From Gemmatimonadaceae bacterium (GTDB lineage: Bacteria; Gemmatimonadota; Gemmatimonadetes; Gemmatimonadales; Gemmatimonadaceae): a DNA stretch of 21,635 nucleotides. Under the pieces are notes generated by a model. That model did not search any database. It was not told the DNA's origin and saw nothing but the letters and a program-made list of their open reading frames with translations. Position 1 is the stretch's first letter. Each line of letters opens with the position of its first letter. Where the stretch lies: positions 1-21,635 of the forward strand of contig JAICUE010000004.1 of NCBI GenBank assembly GCA_025936015.1. The letters are read 5' to 3'. The translations under genes and the position numbers were made by a program. Shown here piece after piece: positions 13,763-20,561 of this stretch.

Positions 13763-14800
13763 ATGCGCTGGCCGCTCTTCAAGCGAGGCTCGCTTTTTCC
13801 CGCGAACGCGATCGGTGTCGATCTCGGAACCGCGAACACACTGATCTACGTGAAGGGCGAAGGCATCGTGCTGAACGAGCCGTCGGTCGTCGCCATCGAT
13901 CGGGACACCAAACGCATCCTCGGCGTCGGACTCGAGGCGAAGCGCATGCTCGGCCGCACGCCGGAAGGCGTCATCGCCGTTAGGCCGATGAAGGACGGCG
14001 TCATCGCCGACTTCGACGTGACGGAGAAGATGCTCCGTTACTTCCTCAAGCTGATCATCGACAATCACGTCTTCCGCGTGAAGCCGCGCGTGATCGTGTG
14101 CGTGCCGTCAGGCATCACCGAAGTCGAGAAGCGCGCGGTGCGCGACTCGGCGATGGGTGCCGGCGCGAAGGAAGTGTTCATGGTCGCCGAGCCGATGGCG
14201 GCGGCGATCGGTGTCGGCCTCCCGGTCGAGACCCCGACCGGAAACATGGTGATCGACATCGGCGGCGGCACGACCGAGATCGCCGTCATCGCGCTCTCGG
14301 GCATCGTCAGCGACACGTCGATCCGCATCGGTGGCGACGAGCTGGACATCGCGATCGTGCAGTTCATGCGCAAGAACTACAACCTGCTCATCGGCGAGCC
14401 GACGGCGGAGCTGATCAAGATCGGCATCGGCAGCGCGGCGCCGGTCGGCGAAGAGCGGGAGATGGAAGTGAAGGGACGCGACCTCGTCTCCGGCATCCCG
14501 AAGACGGTGCGCGTGCACTCGAGCGAGATCCGCGAGGCGATCCAGGAGCCGATCCAGCAGATCGTCGACGCCGTTAGGCGCGCGCTCGAGATCACCCCGC
14601 CCGAGCTGGCGAGCGACATCGTCGATCGCGGTATCGTCATGACCGGCGGGGGCGCGCTCATTCGCGGCCTCGACCTCCTGCTCAGCCAGGAGACCTCGCT
14701 GCCCATCCACGTCGACGAGGATCCGCTGACCTGCGTGGTGCGCGGCACCGGCCGCATTCTCGACGACGAAGACAAGTACGCCTCCGTCCTCGAGGACTGA
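13763..14800 (+). CDS. mreB: Rod shape-determining protein MreB
   Basis: A 345-residue bacterial actin that forms membrane-bound filaments guiding the cell-wall elongation machinery. The actin-fold ATP site is intact: phosphate-1 loop GVDLGTANTLIY (residues 18-29), phosphate-2 loop VIDIGGGTTEIAVI (163-176) and adenosine loop MTGGGALIRGLD (from residue 293). Highly conserved MreB phrases such as VRPMKDGVIADFDVTEKML and EPMAAAIGVGLPV are present, and the length is standard. The ATG at 13763 is preferred over the TTG one codon earlier; the upstream AAGG is a weak ribosome site. The N-terminus MRWPLFKRGSLFP is short, basic and hydrophobic and could help membrane contact. It is the first gene of the mreB-mreC-mreD-mrdA-rodA run, with mreC six bases on. 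Two CGTTAGGC words fall in this gene (13978-13985 and 14572-14579), both read as Val-Arg with an AGG codon. Confidence 0.97.
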   Translation: MRWPLFKRGSLFPANAIGVDLGTANTLIYVKGEGIVLNEPSVVAIDRDTKRILGVGLEAKRMLGRTPEGVIAVRPMKDGVIADFDVTEKMLRYFLKLIIDNHVFRVKPRVIVCVPSGITEVEKRAVRDSAMGAGAKEVFMVAEPMAAAIGVGLPVETPTGNMVIDIGGGTTEIAVIALSGIVSDTSIRIGGDELDIAIVQFMRKNYNLLIGEPTAELIKIGIGSAAPVGEEREMEVKGRDLVSGIPKTVRVHSSEIREAIQEPIQQIVDAVRRALEITPPELASDIVDRGIVMTGGGALIRGLDLLLSQETSLPIHVDEDPLTCVVRGTGRILDDEDKYASVLED

Positions 14801-14806
14801 GTCGCC

Positions 14807-16048
14807 GTGGCCCGAGCGAGCCGGCTCGACAGCCGTTTCGATACCGCCCTATTCGCGCTCTGCGTCTTCCTCGCGATCGTCGTTCACGGGCTGCCTGACC
14901 ATCTTCGCGAGCCGCTGACCCGCAGCTTGCGACAGACGGTGCTCGTGCCGCTCGTCGCGCTGCAGCATAACGCTGGCCTCAGTCGCGCCGCGTGGCTCGC
15001 CCACGGCGAGACCGCCCGCGTCGAGGACAGCGTCTCGCTCCAGGCGATGCGCACGCTCGCCCTCGAGAGTGAGAACGAACGCCTCCGCCGCGTCCTCGGT
15101 CTCGGCGGCAAGCTGCAATGGGGCTTCGTCCCGGCCGAGGCGCTGCATAGCGGGGCCGTCGGCGACGAGTACACCCTGACGCTGTCGGCTGGGTCGAACG
15201 CCGGCGTCCGACCATTCAGTCCCGTCGTGGCGCCCGATGGCCTCGTCGGCATGGTGCAGACCGTCGACCCGCGGATGTCGATCGCGATCATCTGGACGCA
15301 TCCGGACTTTCGCGTCAGCGCGCGCACCGCGGATCGCAGCGCGTTCGGCATCGTCCAGGCGCACGAGGGCAGCGGATCCGATCGCTACCTGCTGGAGCTG
15401 CGCGGAGTGCCGGTGCGAAGCGAGATCAAGAAGGGAACGCTGGTCGTCAGCTCGGGTCTCGGCGGGGTCTATCCCGAGGGGATTCCGATCGGGACGATCA
15501 TCGATACCCTCCGCTCCGACGGCTACGCGCGAAAATACCTCCTCCGTCCGGCGGTGATGCCGTCGGACGTTCTCTCCGTGATGATCCTGCAGCCGCAGCG
15601 CGCCACGGCCGGCGTCACGCCGGTGTGGGCGGCGACAGTCGCAGCCGCCGACAGCGTCGCGCGCGCATCGGCCGCCGCCGATTCGGCCGCTGCCGCCCGT
15701 GCCGCGGGTGCCCCGGCCCGCGCGATCGTTCCCGATTCGGCCTCGGCCGCCGGAACACAGCCGGCCCGCGCCGCCGCGCCTAACGTTCCAGCCGCGGAGT
15801 CGGCGACGACGGCCGTGCCTAACGCTGACAGTATCGCCGCGGCGGCGCGGGCGCGCGCCGCCCGCCGGGCGCATCGCGACAGCGTCCGCGCCGATTCGAC
15901 ACGCCGCGCCAACTCGGACAGCGCGCGCCAGGCCCGCACCGACAGCGTCCGCCGCGCCCTGATCGAGTCCGCCCGCCCGGCGCCGCCGGTCGATACGAGC
16001 CGTCGCGACACGGCGCGGCCCGTCACTCCGCCTCCGACCCAGCGCTGA
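14807..16048 (+). CDS. mreC: Rod shape-determining protein MreC with long C-terminal low-complexity tail
   Basis: A 413-residue bitopic inner-membrane protein that links MreB filaments to PBP2 in the periplasm. It has a short cytoplasmic start, one membrane helix (ALFALCVFLAIVVHGLP), a coiled segment (LQAMRTLALESENERLRRVLGL) and the periplasmic beta-barrel core with the family phrases SAGSNAGVRPFSPVVAPDGLVGMV, SRTADRSAFGIVQ-like and LVVSSGLGGVYPEGIPIGTI. The core ends near residue 276, a normal MreC length. The remaining 137 residues are Ala/Arg/Pro-rich with eight Asp-Ser pairs (ADSVAR, RDSVRADS, TDSVRR) and a Pro-rich end. The GTG at 14807 is six bases after mreB; no better start exists. 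Two CGTTAGGC words (minus strand, 15778-15785 and 15817-15824) are read as Pro-Asn in the tail. The function of the tail is unknown; wall binding is a guess. Confidence 0.93.
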   Translation: MARASRLDSRFDTALFALCVFLAIVVHGLPDHLREPLTRSLRQTVLVPLVALQHNAGLSRAAWLAHGETARVEDSVSLQAMRTLALESENERLRRVLGLGGKLQWGFVPAEALHSGAVGDEYTLTLSAGSNAGVRPFSPVVAPDGLVGMVQTVDPRMSIAIIWTHPDFRVSARTADRSAFGIVQAHEGSGSDRYLLELRGVPVRSEIKKGTLVVSSGLGGVYPEGIPIGTIIDTLRSDGYARKYLLRPAVMPSDVLSVMILQPQRATAGVTPVWAATVAAADSVARASAAADSAAAARAAGAPARAIVPDSASAAGTQPARAAAPNVPAAESATTAVPNADSIAAAARARAARRAHRDSVRADSTRRANSDSARQARTDSVRRALIESARPAPPVDTSRRDTARPVTPPPTQR

Positions 16049-16055
16049 GCTCGCG

Positions 16056-16538
16056 ATGACCTGGCGTTCCCTCCGACCGATCCTCGCGTTCATCATCCTG
16101 GTCGTCCTTCATTACACGCTCCGCCCGGTGCTCGAATGGCGGACCTCGATCGACTTCCTCATCATCGCACTCCTCCTCGCCGCGGTGCGGATGCGCCCGG
16201 GCGCGGCCGCGGTGCTTGGCTTCGCGATGGGGCTCGTCGCCGACTCATTGACCGTGGGCGCGTTCGGTGCGACGCTGGCGATGACGGTCGTCGGGTTCAC
16301 CGCGTCATGGTTGCGGGCGGTGGTGTTCGCCGAGAATCTCGTGCTGCATGCGGCGTTCTTCTTCGCCGGCAAGTGGCTGTTCGATATCATCTTCCTCCTG
16401 GTAGAGCGCCGCGTGAAGGGACTCGATCTCGTGTTCCAGCTCCTGATCTGGTCGCCGCTCACGGCGATGGTCACCGCCCTCGCCGGGCTGCTCGTGTTGA
16501 TCATCATGCGGCCGATGCTCGATACGCAGCCGGCCTAG
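16056..16538 (+). CDS. mreD: Rod shape-determining protein MreD
   Basis: A 160-residue integral membrane protein with about five or six hydrophobic helices that works with MreC and the PBP2-RodA pair in lateral-wall synthesis. Recognition rests on size, position between mreC and mrdA, and MreD-like segments: a first helix (LRPILAFIILVVLHYTLRP), a second ending RTSIDFLIIALLLAAVRM, then RPGAAAVLGFAMGLVADSLTVGAFG, which matches the conserved G-x-(x)-G-x-x-x-D region. MreD is weakly conserved, so context counts for much. The ATG at 16056 is seven bases after the mreC stop; the TAG at 16536-16538 overlaps the AGGGAGA ribosome site for the next gene, giving tight coupling. Confidence 0.9.
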   Translation: MTWRSLRPILAFIILVVLHYTLRPVLEWRTSIDFLIIALLLAAVRMRPGAAAVLGFAMGLVADSLTVGAFGATLAMTVVGFTASWLRAVVFAENLVLHAAFFFAGKWLFDIIFLLVERRVKGLDLVFQLLIWSPLTAMVTALAGLLVLIIMRPMLDTQPA

Positions 16539-16547
16539 GGAGATTCG

Positions 16548-18320
16548 ATGAGCTTTCACCCGAACGACGTCGCGCGGCGGGCGCGCACTGCGTCGTTCAT
16601 CGTGGCCGGCGTGATCGGCCTGCTGGTCGCCGCCTTCTTCCGCACGCAGGTGCTCGACCAGGCGCGCTACGCCCTCCAGTCGGAGGAGAATCGGCTTCGT
16701 GAAGTGCCGCTCCCCGCGCCGCGCGGCATCATCTACGATCGCAACGGCCTGATCATCGCCGAGAACGTTCCGGGCTACTCGGTATCGATCCTGAGCCCGT
16801 CGGCGGATTCGCTCCGCACGTCGCTGCAACGGCTCGCCGGTACGATCTCGCTCAGCAACGGCGAGATCGAGCTGGCGGTGCGCCGCTACCGGCGAGCGCC
16901 TAACCGTCCGACGGTCATCCTCTCGGATGCGAAGTTCGACGTCGTCTCGGTGCTCGAGGAGCATCGCGTCGAATTCCCCGGATTGATCATCCAGGCCGCG
17001 CCGAAGCGATTCTATCCCGACAGCAGCGCCGTCGCGTCGATCGTCGGCTACACCGGCGAGATCACCGAAGACGAGTTGAAGAAGCCCGCCTACCAGAACT
17101 ACAAGTCTGGACAGCAGGTCGGGAAGGGCGGGCTCGAGAAATTCTACGAGCCGCAGCTTCGCGGCCGCGAGGGGACGCGCTTCGTCGAGGTCGACGCTCG
17201 CGGCCGCGTCGTCCGCGAGGCGGGCGCCCGCCAGGACATCGAACCGTTAGGCGCGGACCCGCTCCAGACGAACATCGACCTCAAGCTGCAGGAGTTCGTC
17301 GCCAACATCTTCGGCGACTCGCTCCAGGGGGGCGCGGTCGCGCTCGACCCGGCGACCGGCGGCGTCCTCGCGCTGTACAGCGCACCGAGCTTCAATCCGA
17401 ACCGTTTCGTAGGCGGCATCCCCGCCGACTACTGGCACGAGCTCACCACCGATCCGCGCCATCCGCTCTACAACAAGGCGATCCAGGGCACGTATCCGCC
17501 GGGTTCGACCTGGAAGCTCGCCACCGCCGTCATCGCGCTCGAGGCCGGGCAGGTGTCGATGAAGCAGCACATGCCGACGCCGTGCACCGGGGGCTACCAG
17601 TACTTCAATCGCTACTTCAAGTGCTGGGACCACCGCGGTCACGGCAGCCTCGACCTCCAGGGCGCGATCGAGAAGTCCTGCGACGTCTACTTCTACCAGT
17701 TAGGCCTCACGCTCGGGCTCGAGAAGCTGATCGCTGGCGGAGTGTCGCTCAAGTTCCGCGAACGTACCGACATCGACCTGCCGAGTGAGACGCGGCCGAT
17801 CTTCCCCGACGCCATCCGCTACTACGACGAGCGTTATGGCCCACGCCGCTGGAGCCGCGCGGTGACGCTCAACCTGTCGATCGGCCAGGGCGAGAACGAT
17901 CAGACGGTGATCAACATGGCGCGCTTCTACACCGCGCTCGCCACCGATGGCCGCGCCGCGCAGCCGATGATCGTCAAGGGAAACCCGAAGCGAGAGCGAA
18001 TCTTCTCGCTCAGCCCCGACCAGATGGAAGGACTGCGCACGGCGATGGCCGGCGTCGTCGCCGAGGGAGGAACCGCGGCTGCGTCGCGCATCAACGGCGT
18101 CATTCTCGCCGGAAAGACCGGAAGCGCGCAGAACGCTCAGGACCCGACTCGCGATCACGCATGGTTCGTCGGCTTCGCGCCCGCGGACAATCCGAAGATC
18201 GTCGTCGCGGTGATGCTGGAGTTCGGCTTGCACGGCGGCCGCGCGGCGCGCATCGCGTCGGCGATCATCGCTCACTATCTGCACCAGCAGACGACGACCC
18301 TCATCCAGACGGAGGGCTAG
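16548..18320 (+). CDS. mrdA: Penicillin-binding protein 2, elongation-specific transpeptidase
   Basis: A 590-residue class B PBP anchored in the inner membrane by one N-terminal helix (TASFIVAGVIGLLVAAFF). It crosslinks peptidoglycan in the periplasm together with RodA. The pedestal domain contains the PRGIIYDRNG block and the G(K)GGLEKFYEPQLRG region typical of PBP2. The transpeptidase motifs are STWK (Ser320 nucleophile, Lys323), SCD in IEKSCDVYFYQLG, and KTG at 523-525 in AGKTGSAQN. SCD in place of SxN is normal for PBP2. The ATG at 16548 is well placed behind AGGGAGA (16537-16543). The gene sits nine bases after mreD and three bases before rodA. Two TTA leucine codons occur, both in GTTAGGC words (17245-17252 perfect, 17698-17705 with one mismatch in the octamer). 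Beta-lactam binding is expected from the family. Confidence 0.96.
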   Translation: MSFHPNDVARRARTASFIVAGVIGLLVAAFFRTQVLDQARYALQSEENRLREVPLPAPRGIIYDRNGLIIAENVPGYSVSILSPSADSLRTSLQRLAGTISLSNGEIELAVRRYRRAPNRPTVILSDAKFDVVSVLEEHRVEFPGLIIQAAPKRFYPDSSAVASIVGYTGEITEDELKKPAYQNYKSGQQVGKGGLEKFYEPQLRGREGTRFVEVDARGRVVREAGARQDIEPLGADPLQTNIDLKLQEFVANIFGDSLQGGAVALDPATGGVLALYSAPSFNPNRFVGGIPADYWHELTTDPRHPLYNKAIQGTYPPGSTWKLATAVIALEAGQVSMKQHMPTPCTGGYQYFNRYFKCWDHRGHGSLDLQGAIEKSCDVYFYQLGLTLGLEKLIAGGVSLKFRERTDIDLPSETRPIFPDAIRYYDERYGPRRWSRAVTLNLSIGQGENDQTVINMARFYTALATDGRAAQPMIVKGNPKRERIFSLSPDQMEGLRTAMAGVVAEGGTAAASRINGVILAGKTGSAQNAQDPTRDHAWFVGFAPADNPKIVVAVMLEFGLHGGRAARIASAIIAHYLHQQTTTLIQTEG

Positions 18321-18323
18321 GGG

Positions 18324-19574
18324 TTGCGTCGCTTCCTCGGCGATTGGCCGCTCTTCAGCATCGCGCTCCTTCTTTCACTGTACGGGCTCGCCACGGTGTA
18401 CTCCGCCGGCCAGACCGACGTGAAGACCGTCGCGACGTTCGCGTGGCGCGCGCAGACCGTGTGGATCATCCTGGCGATCATCGTCTGCCTGGTCGCGACG
18501 CGAGCGTCAGTGCGCATGCTCGACTGGCTGACCCTGCCGATGTACGCGTTGACCATCCTGCTCCTCGCGGCCACGCTCGCCGGGTTCGGCTGCGGCGCGG
18601 GCACCGCCGCGAGCACCAAGAGCTGGCTCTGTCTCGGCTCGCATCGCATCGGGCAGCCGTCCGAGTTGGCGAAGGTGACGGTCGTGCTGATGCTCGCTCG
18701 CGTCCTCAGCGCGAAGAAGGATCCACCGAAGACGCTGGCCGAGCTCTGGAAGCCGGCACTCGTGGTCGGCGTGCCCTGGCTGATGATCATGCTGCAGCCC
18801 GATCTCGGTACCGGCCTCGCGTTCATCGGCATCTTTTTCGGGATGCTCTTCTGGGCTGGCGTCTCTTGGCCATTGCTGCTGCTGATCGCGAGCCCGGTGG
18901 TGAGCCTGATCGGCGCGGTGAACGTGTACGTGTGGGGCGCCTGGTTCATCATCCTGATCGCGCTCGTCTATCGCTACCGCCCGTACCTCGGCGAAGGAAT
19001 CGTCCTCGTCGTCGCGAACTTCGTGATGGGCGTGCTCGCACCGGTGCTCTGGGACCGGCTGCAGCCGTACCAGCAGAAGCGGCTCCTCACCTATCTCGAC
19101 CCGACCGCGGACGCTCGCGGGTCGGGCTACCACGTGATCCAGTCGATCGTCGCGATCGGATCGGGCGGCTGGTTCGGCAAGGGCTACACGTTAGGCACGC
19201 AGAAGCGGCTCGCGTTCCTGCCGGCGCAGCACACCGACTTCATCTTCTCCGTCGTCGGCGAGGAGCTCGGCTTCATCGGCGTGACGCTGGCGCTGTCGCT
19301 CTTTCTCCTGCTGCTGCTGCGAACGATCCGCATCGCCGCGCGGGCGAACGATTCATTCAGCTCGCTCATCGCGATCGGGCTCGCCGCGAGCTGGTTCGTG
19401 CACATGCTGATCAATGTCGGCATGACGCTGAGCCTGATGCCGATCACCGGCATCCCGCTGCCCTTCTTCAGCTACGGCGGATCATTCATGCTCGCGAGCT
19501 GGCTCGCGGTCGGGATCCTGATGCGCATCGCGAGTGAAGGACGAGGGGGAAGGGCGGACGGCTTCGTGATCTGA
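18324..19574 (+). CDS. rodA: Peptidoglycan glycosyltransferase RodA (SEDS family)
   Basis: A 416-residue SEDS protein with about ten membrane helices that polymerises lipid II into glycan strands, working with PBP2. Family signatures are present in order: RIGQPSELAKVTVVLMLAR, MLQPDLGTGLAFIGIF, GSGGWFGKGYTLGTQ, HTDFIFSVVGEELGFIG and ITGIPLPFFSYGGSFML. The catalytic aspartate region falls in QPDLGT. The TTG at 18324 is chosen: it lies seven bases after GGAGGG (18311-18316) and its product begins MRRFLGDWPLFSIALLLSLYGL, a normal RodA start. It follows mrdA by three bases, so translation is probably coupled. A TTA codon in YTLGTQ lies in a CGTTAGGC word at 19189-19196. The last residues (SEGRGGRADGFVI) are a short hydrophilic tail. 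Confidence 0.96.
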   Translation: MRRFLGDWPLFSIALLLSLYGLATVYSAGQTDVKTVATFAWRAQTVWIILAIIVCLVATRASVRMLDWLTLPMYALTILLLAATLAGFGCGAGTAASTKSWLCLGSHRIGQPSELAKVTVVLMLARVLSAKKDPPKTLAELWKPALVVGVPWLMIMLQPDLGTGLAFIGIFFGMLFWAGVSWPLLLLIASPVVSLIGAVNVYVWGAWFIILIALVYRYRPYLGEGIVLVVANFVMGVLAPVLWDRLQPYQQKRLLTYLDPTADARGSGYHVIQSIVAIGSGGWFGKGYTLGTQKRLAFLPAQHTDFIFSVVGEELGFIGVTLALSLFLLLLLRTIRIAARANDSFSSLIAIGLAASWFVHMLINVGMTLSLMPITGIPLPFFSYGGSFMLASWLAVGILMRIASEGRGGRADGFVI

Positions 19575-19584
19575 TCTGATGCTG

Positions 19585-19648
19585 CCACGAGGCATGAGGC
19601 AGGTCAGCCTGCCCTCTGCCTCATGGCCGGATCAGTTCAGCCTCGTGG
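19585..19648 (+). promoter_or_regulatory. Large two-part hairpin between rodA and accD
   Basis: The left arm CCACGAGGCATGAGGCAG (19585-19602) pairs in two blocks: CATGAGGCAG with CTGCCTCATG (19616-19625), 10 bp over a 13-base loop, and CCACGAGGC with GCCTCGTGG (19640-19648), 9 bp, leaving a 14-base bulge on the 3' side. An alternative inner hairpin, GGCAGG-TCAG-CCTGCC, competes with the first block. No T-run follows, so it is not a standard terminator; an mRNA-processing, attenuation or repressor-binding role is possible. Confidence 0.5.
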
Positions 19649-19697
19649 TCGTACCGATGGCTTGCCCACGATTGCCGCTCTCGTCACATTTGACCTC

Positions 19698-20561
19698 ATG
19701 GCCTGGTTCAAGAAAGAGCGGAAGCCGCGGCAACCGCGGCGCGAGCGTCTCGAGATTCCCGCCGATACCTGGGAAAAATGCGAGGCGTGCGGACATACGG
19801 ACCTCCGCGAGAAGTTCATCCGGAATCTCAACGTCTGCCCCGCCTGTGATTTTCACCGGCGCATCCGCGCCGTCGAGTACCTCAACATCCTCTTCGACGA
19901 AGGCACGATCGAGGAGACCGAGGTCGATCTCCGTTCCACTGATCCGCTCGGGTTTCCCGAATATCCGGCCCGGCTCAAGAAGTCGACGACCAATGCCGGC
20001 GAGGGCGACGCGATCATAACGGCGACCGGGCTGCTCCTCGGCGCGCCGCTCAACGTCGGCGTCATGGACTTCGCATTCATGGGCGGATCGATGGGATCCG
20101 TCGTCGGCGAAAAGATCGCGCGCCTCGGCCAGCGTTCGCTCGAGCGGAAGTTTCCCCTCGTGCTGATCAGTGCCTCGGGCGGCGCACGAATGCAGGAGGG
20201 TGTGCTCTCGCTGATGCAGATGGCGAAGACCGCGAGCATGCTGTCGATGCTCGGCGAGCGGGGAATTCCGTACATCTCGATCCTCACCAATCCGACCACT
20301 GGCGGCGTCAGCGCCAGCTACGCGATGCTCGGCGACGCGATCATCGCCGAGCCGGGCGCGGTGATCGGGTTCGCCGGCCCGCGCGTGATCAAGCAGACGC
20401 TCGGACAGGATCTACCTGAAGGCTTTCAGACCGCGGAATTTCTTCTCGACCACGGCATCCTCGACGCGGTGGTCCATCGCAAGGAATTGAAGGGAACGGT
20501 CGGCCAACTGCTTCGCCACATGACCGGCAAGCCGGCCGCGGCGGGGTGGGTCTCGCCCTGA
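19698..20561 (+). CDS. accD: Acetyl-CoA carboxylase carboxyltransferase subunit beta
   Basis: A 287-residue cytoplasmic subunit that, with AccA, transfers carboxyl from biotin to acetyl-CoA to make malonyl-CoA for fatty-acid synthesis. The N-terminal zinc ribbon is complete (Cys28, Cys31, Cys47, Cys50 in KCEACGHTDL and NVCPACDFH). The crotonase-fold body carries the carboxyltransferase blocks FMGGSMGSVVGEKI, LISASGGARMQEG, PTTGGVSASYAMLGD and GFAGPRVIKQTLGQDLPEGFQTAEFLLDHG. Length equals typical AccD. The ATG at 19698 starts the normal MAWFKKERKP N-terminus; no strong Shine-Dalgarno. It lies 123 bases after rodA, across a structured spacer, and overlaps the folC start by 16 bases. The accD-folC order is widespread in bacteria and supports both calls. 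Confidence 0.96.
   Translation: MAWFKKERKPRQPRRERLEIPADTWEKCEACGHTDLREKFIRNLNVCPACDFHRRIRAVEYLNILFDEGTIEETEVDLRSTDPLGFPEYPARLKKSTTNAGEGDAIITATGLLLGAPLNVGVMDFAFMGGSMGSVVGEKIARLGQRSLERKFPLVLISASGGARMQEGVLSLMQMAKTASMLSMLGERGIPYISILTNPTTGGVSASYAMLGDAIIAEPGAVIGFAGPRVIKQTLGQDLPEGFQTAEFLLDHGILDAVVHRKELKGTVGQLLRHMTGKPAAAGWVSP

Larger units (their letters stand above)
457..19196. repeat. Dispersed octamer CGTTAGGC, 15 perfect copies plus two near copies
   Basis: Plus-orientation copies start at 457, 2292, 2923, 7698, 7738, 13978, 14572, 17245 and 19189. Minus-orientation copies (GCCTAACG) start at 1680, 3294, 11925, 12266, 15778 and 15817. Two copies differ only in the terminal base of the octamer: 16898 (GCCTAACC) and 17698 (AGTTAGGC). 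I found no TTAGGC or GCCTAA without the flanking G/C, that is, outside GTTAGGC. Copies lie in coding regions, at stop codons and in spacers. The base before the octamer is C, A or G, never T. No such word is annotated in any family known to me. Confidence 0.85.

Noticed and set aside
14849..16096. 415-codon minus-strand frame opposite mreC
   Set aside because: Arg-rich shadow of mreC and its low-complexity tail; no domain recognised.
17505..17700. Loss of the SxN motif in PBP2
   Set aside because: SCD at this place is usual for elongation-specific PBP2, including the E. coli enzyme.
18161..19537. 458-codon plus-strand frame over the end of mrdA and rodA
   Set aside because: Arg/His-rich translation with no motif, overlapping two well-supported genes in another frame.
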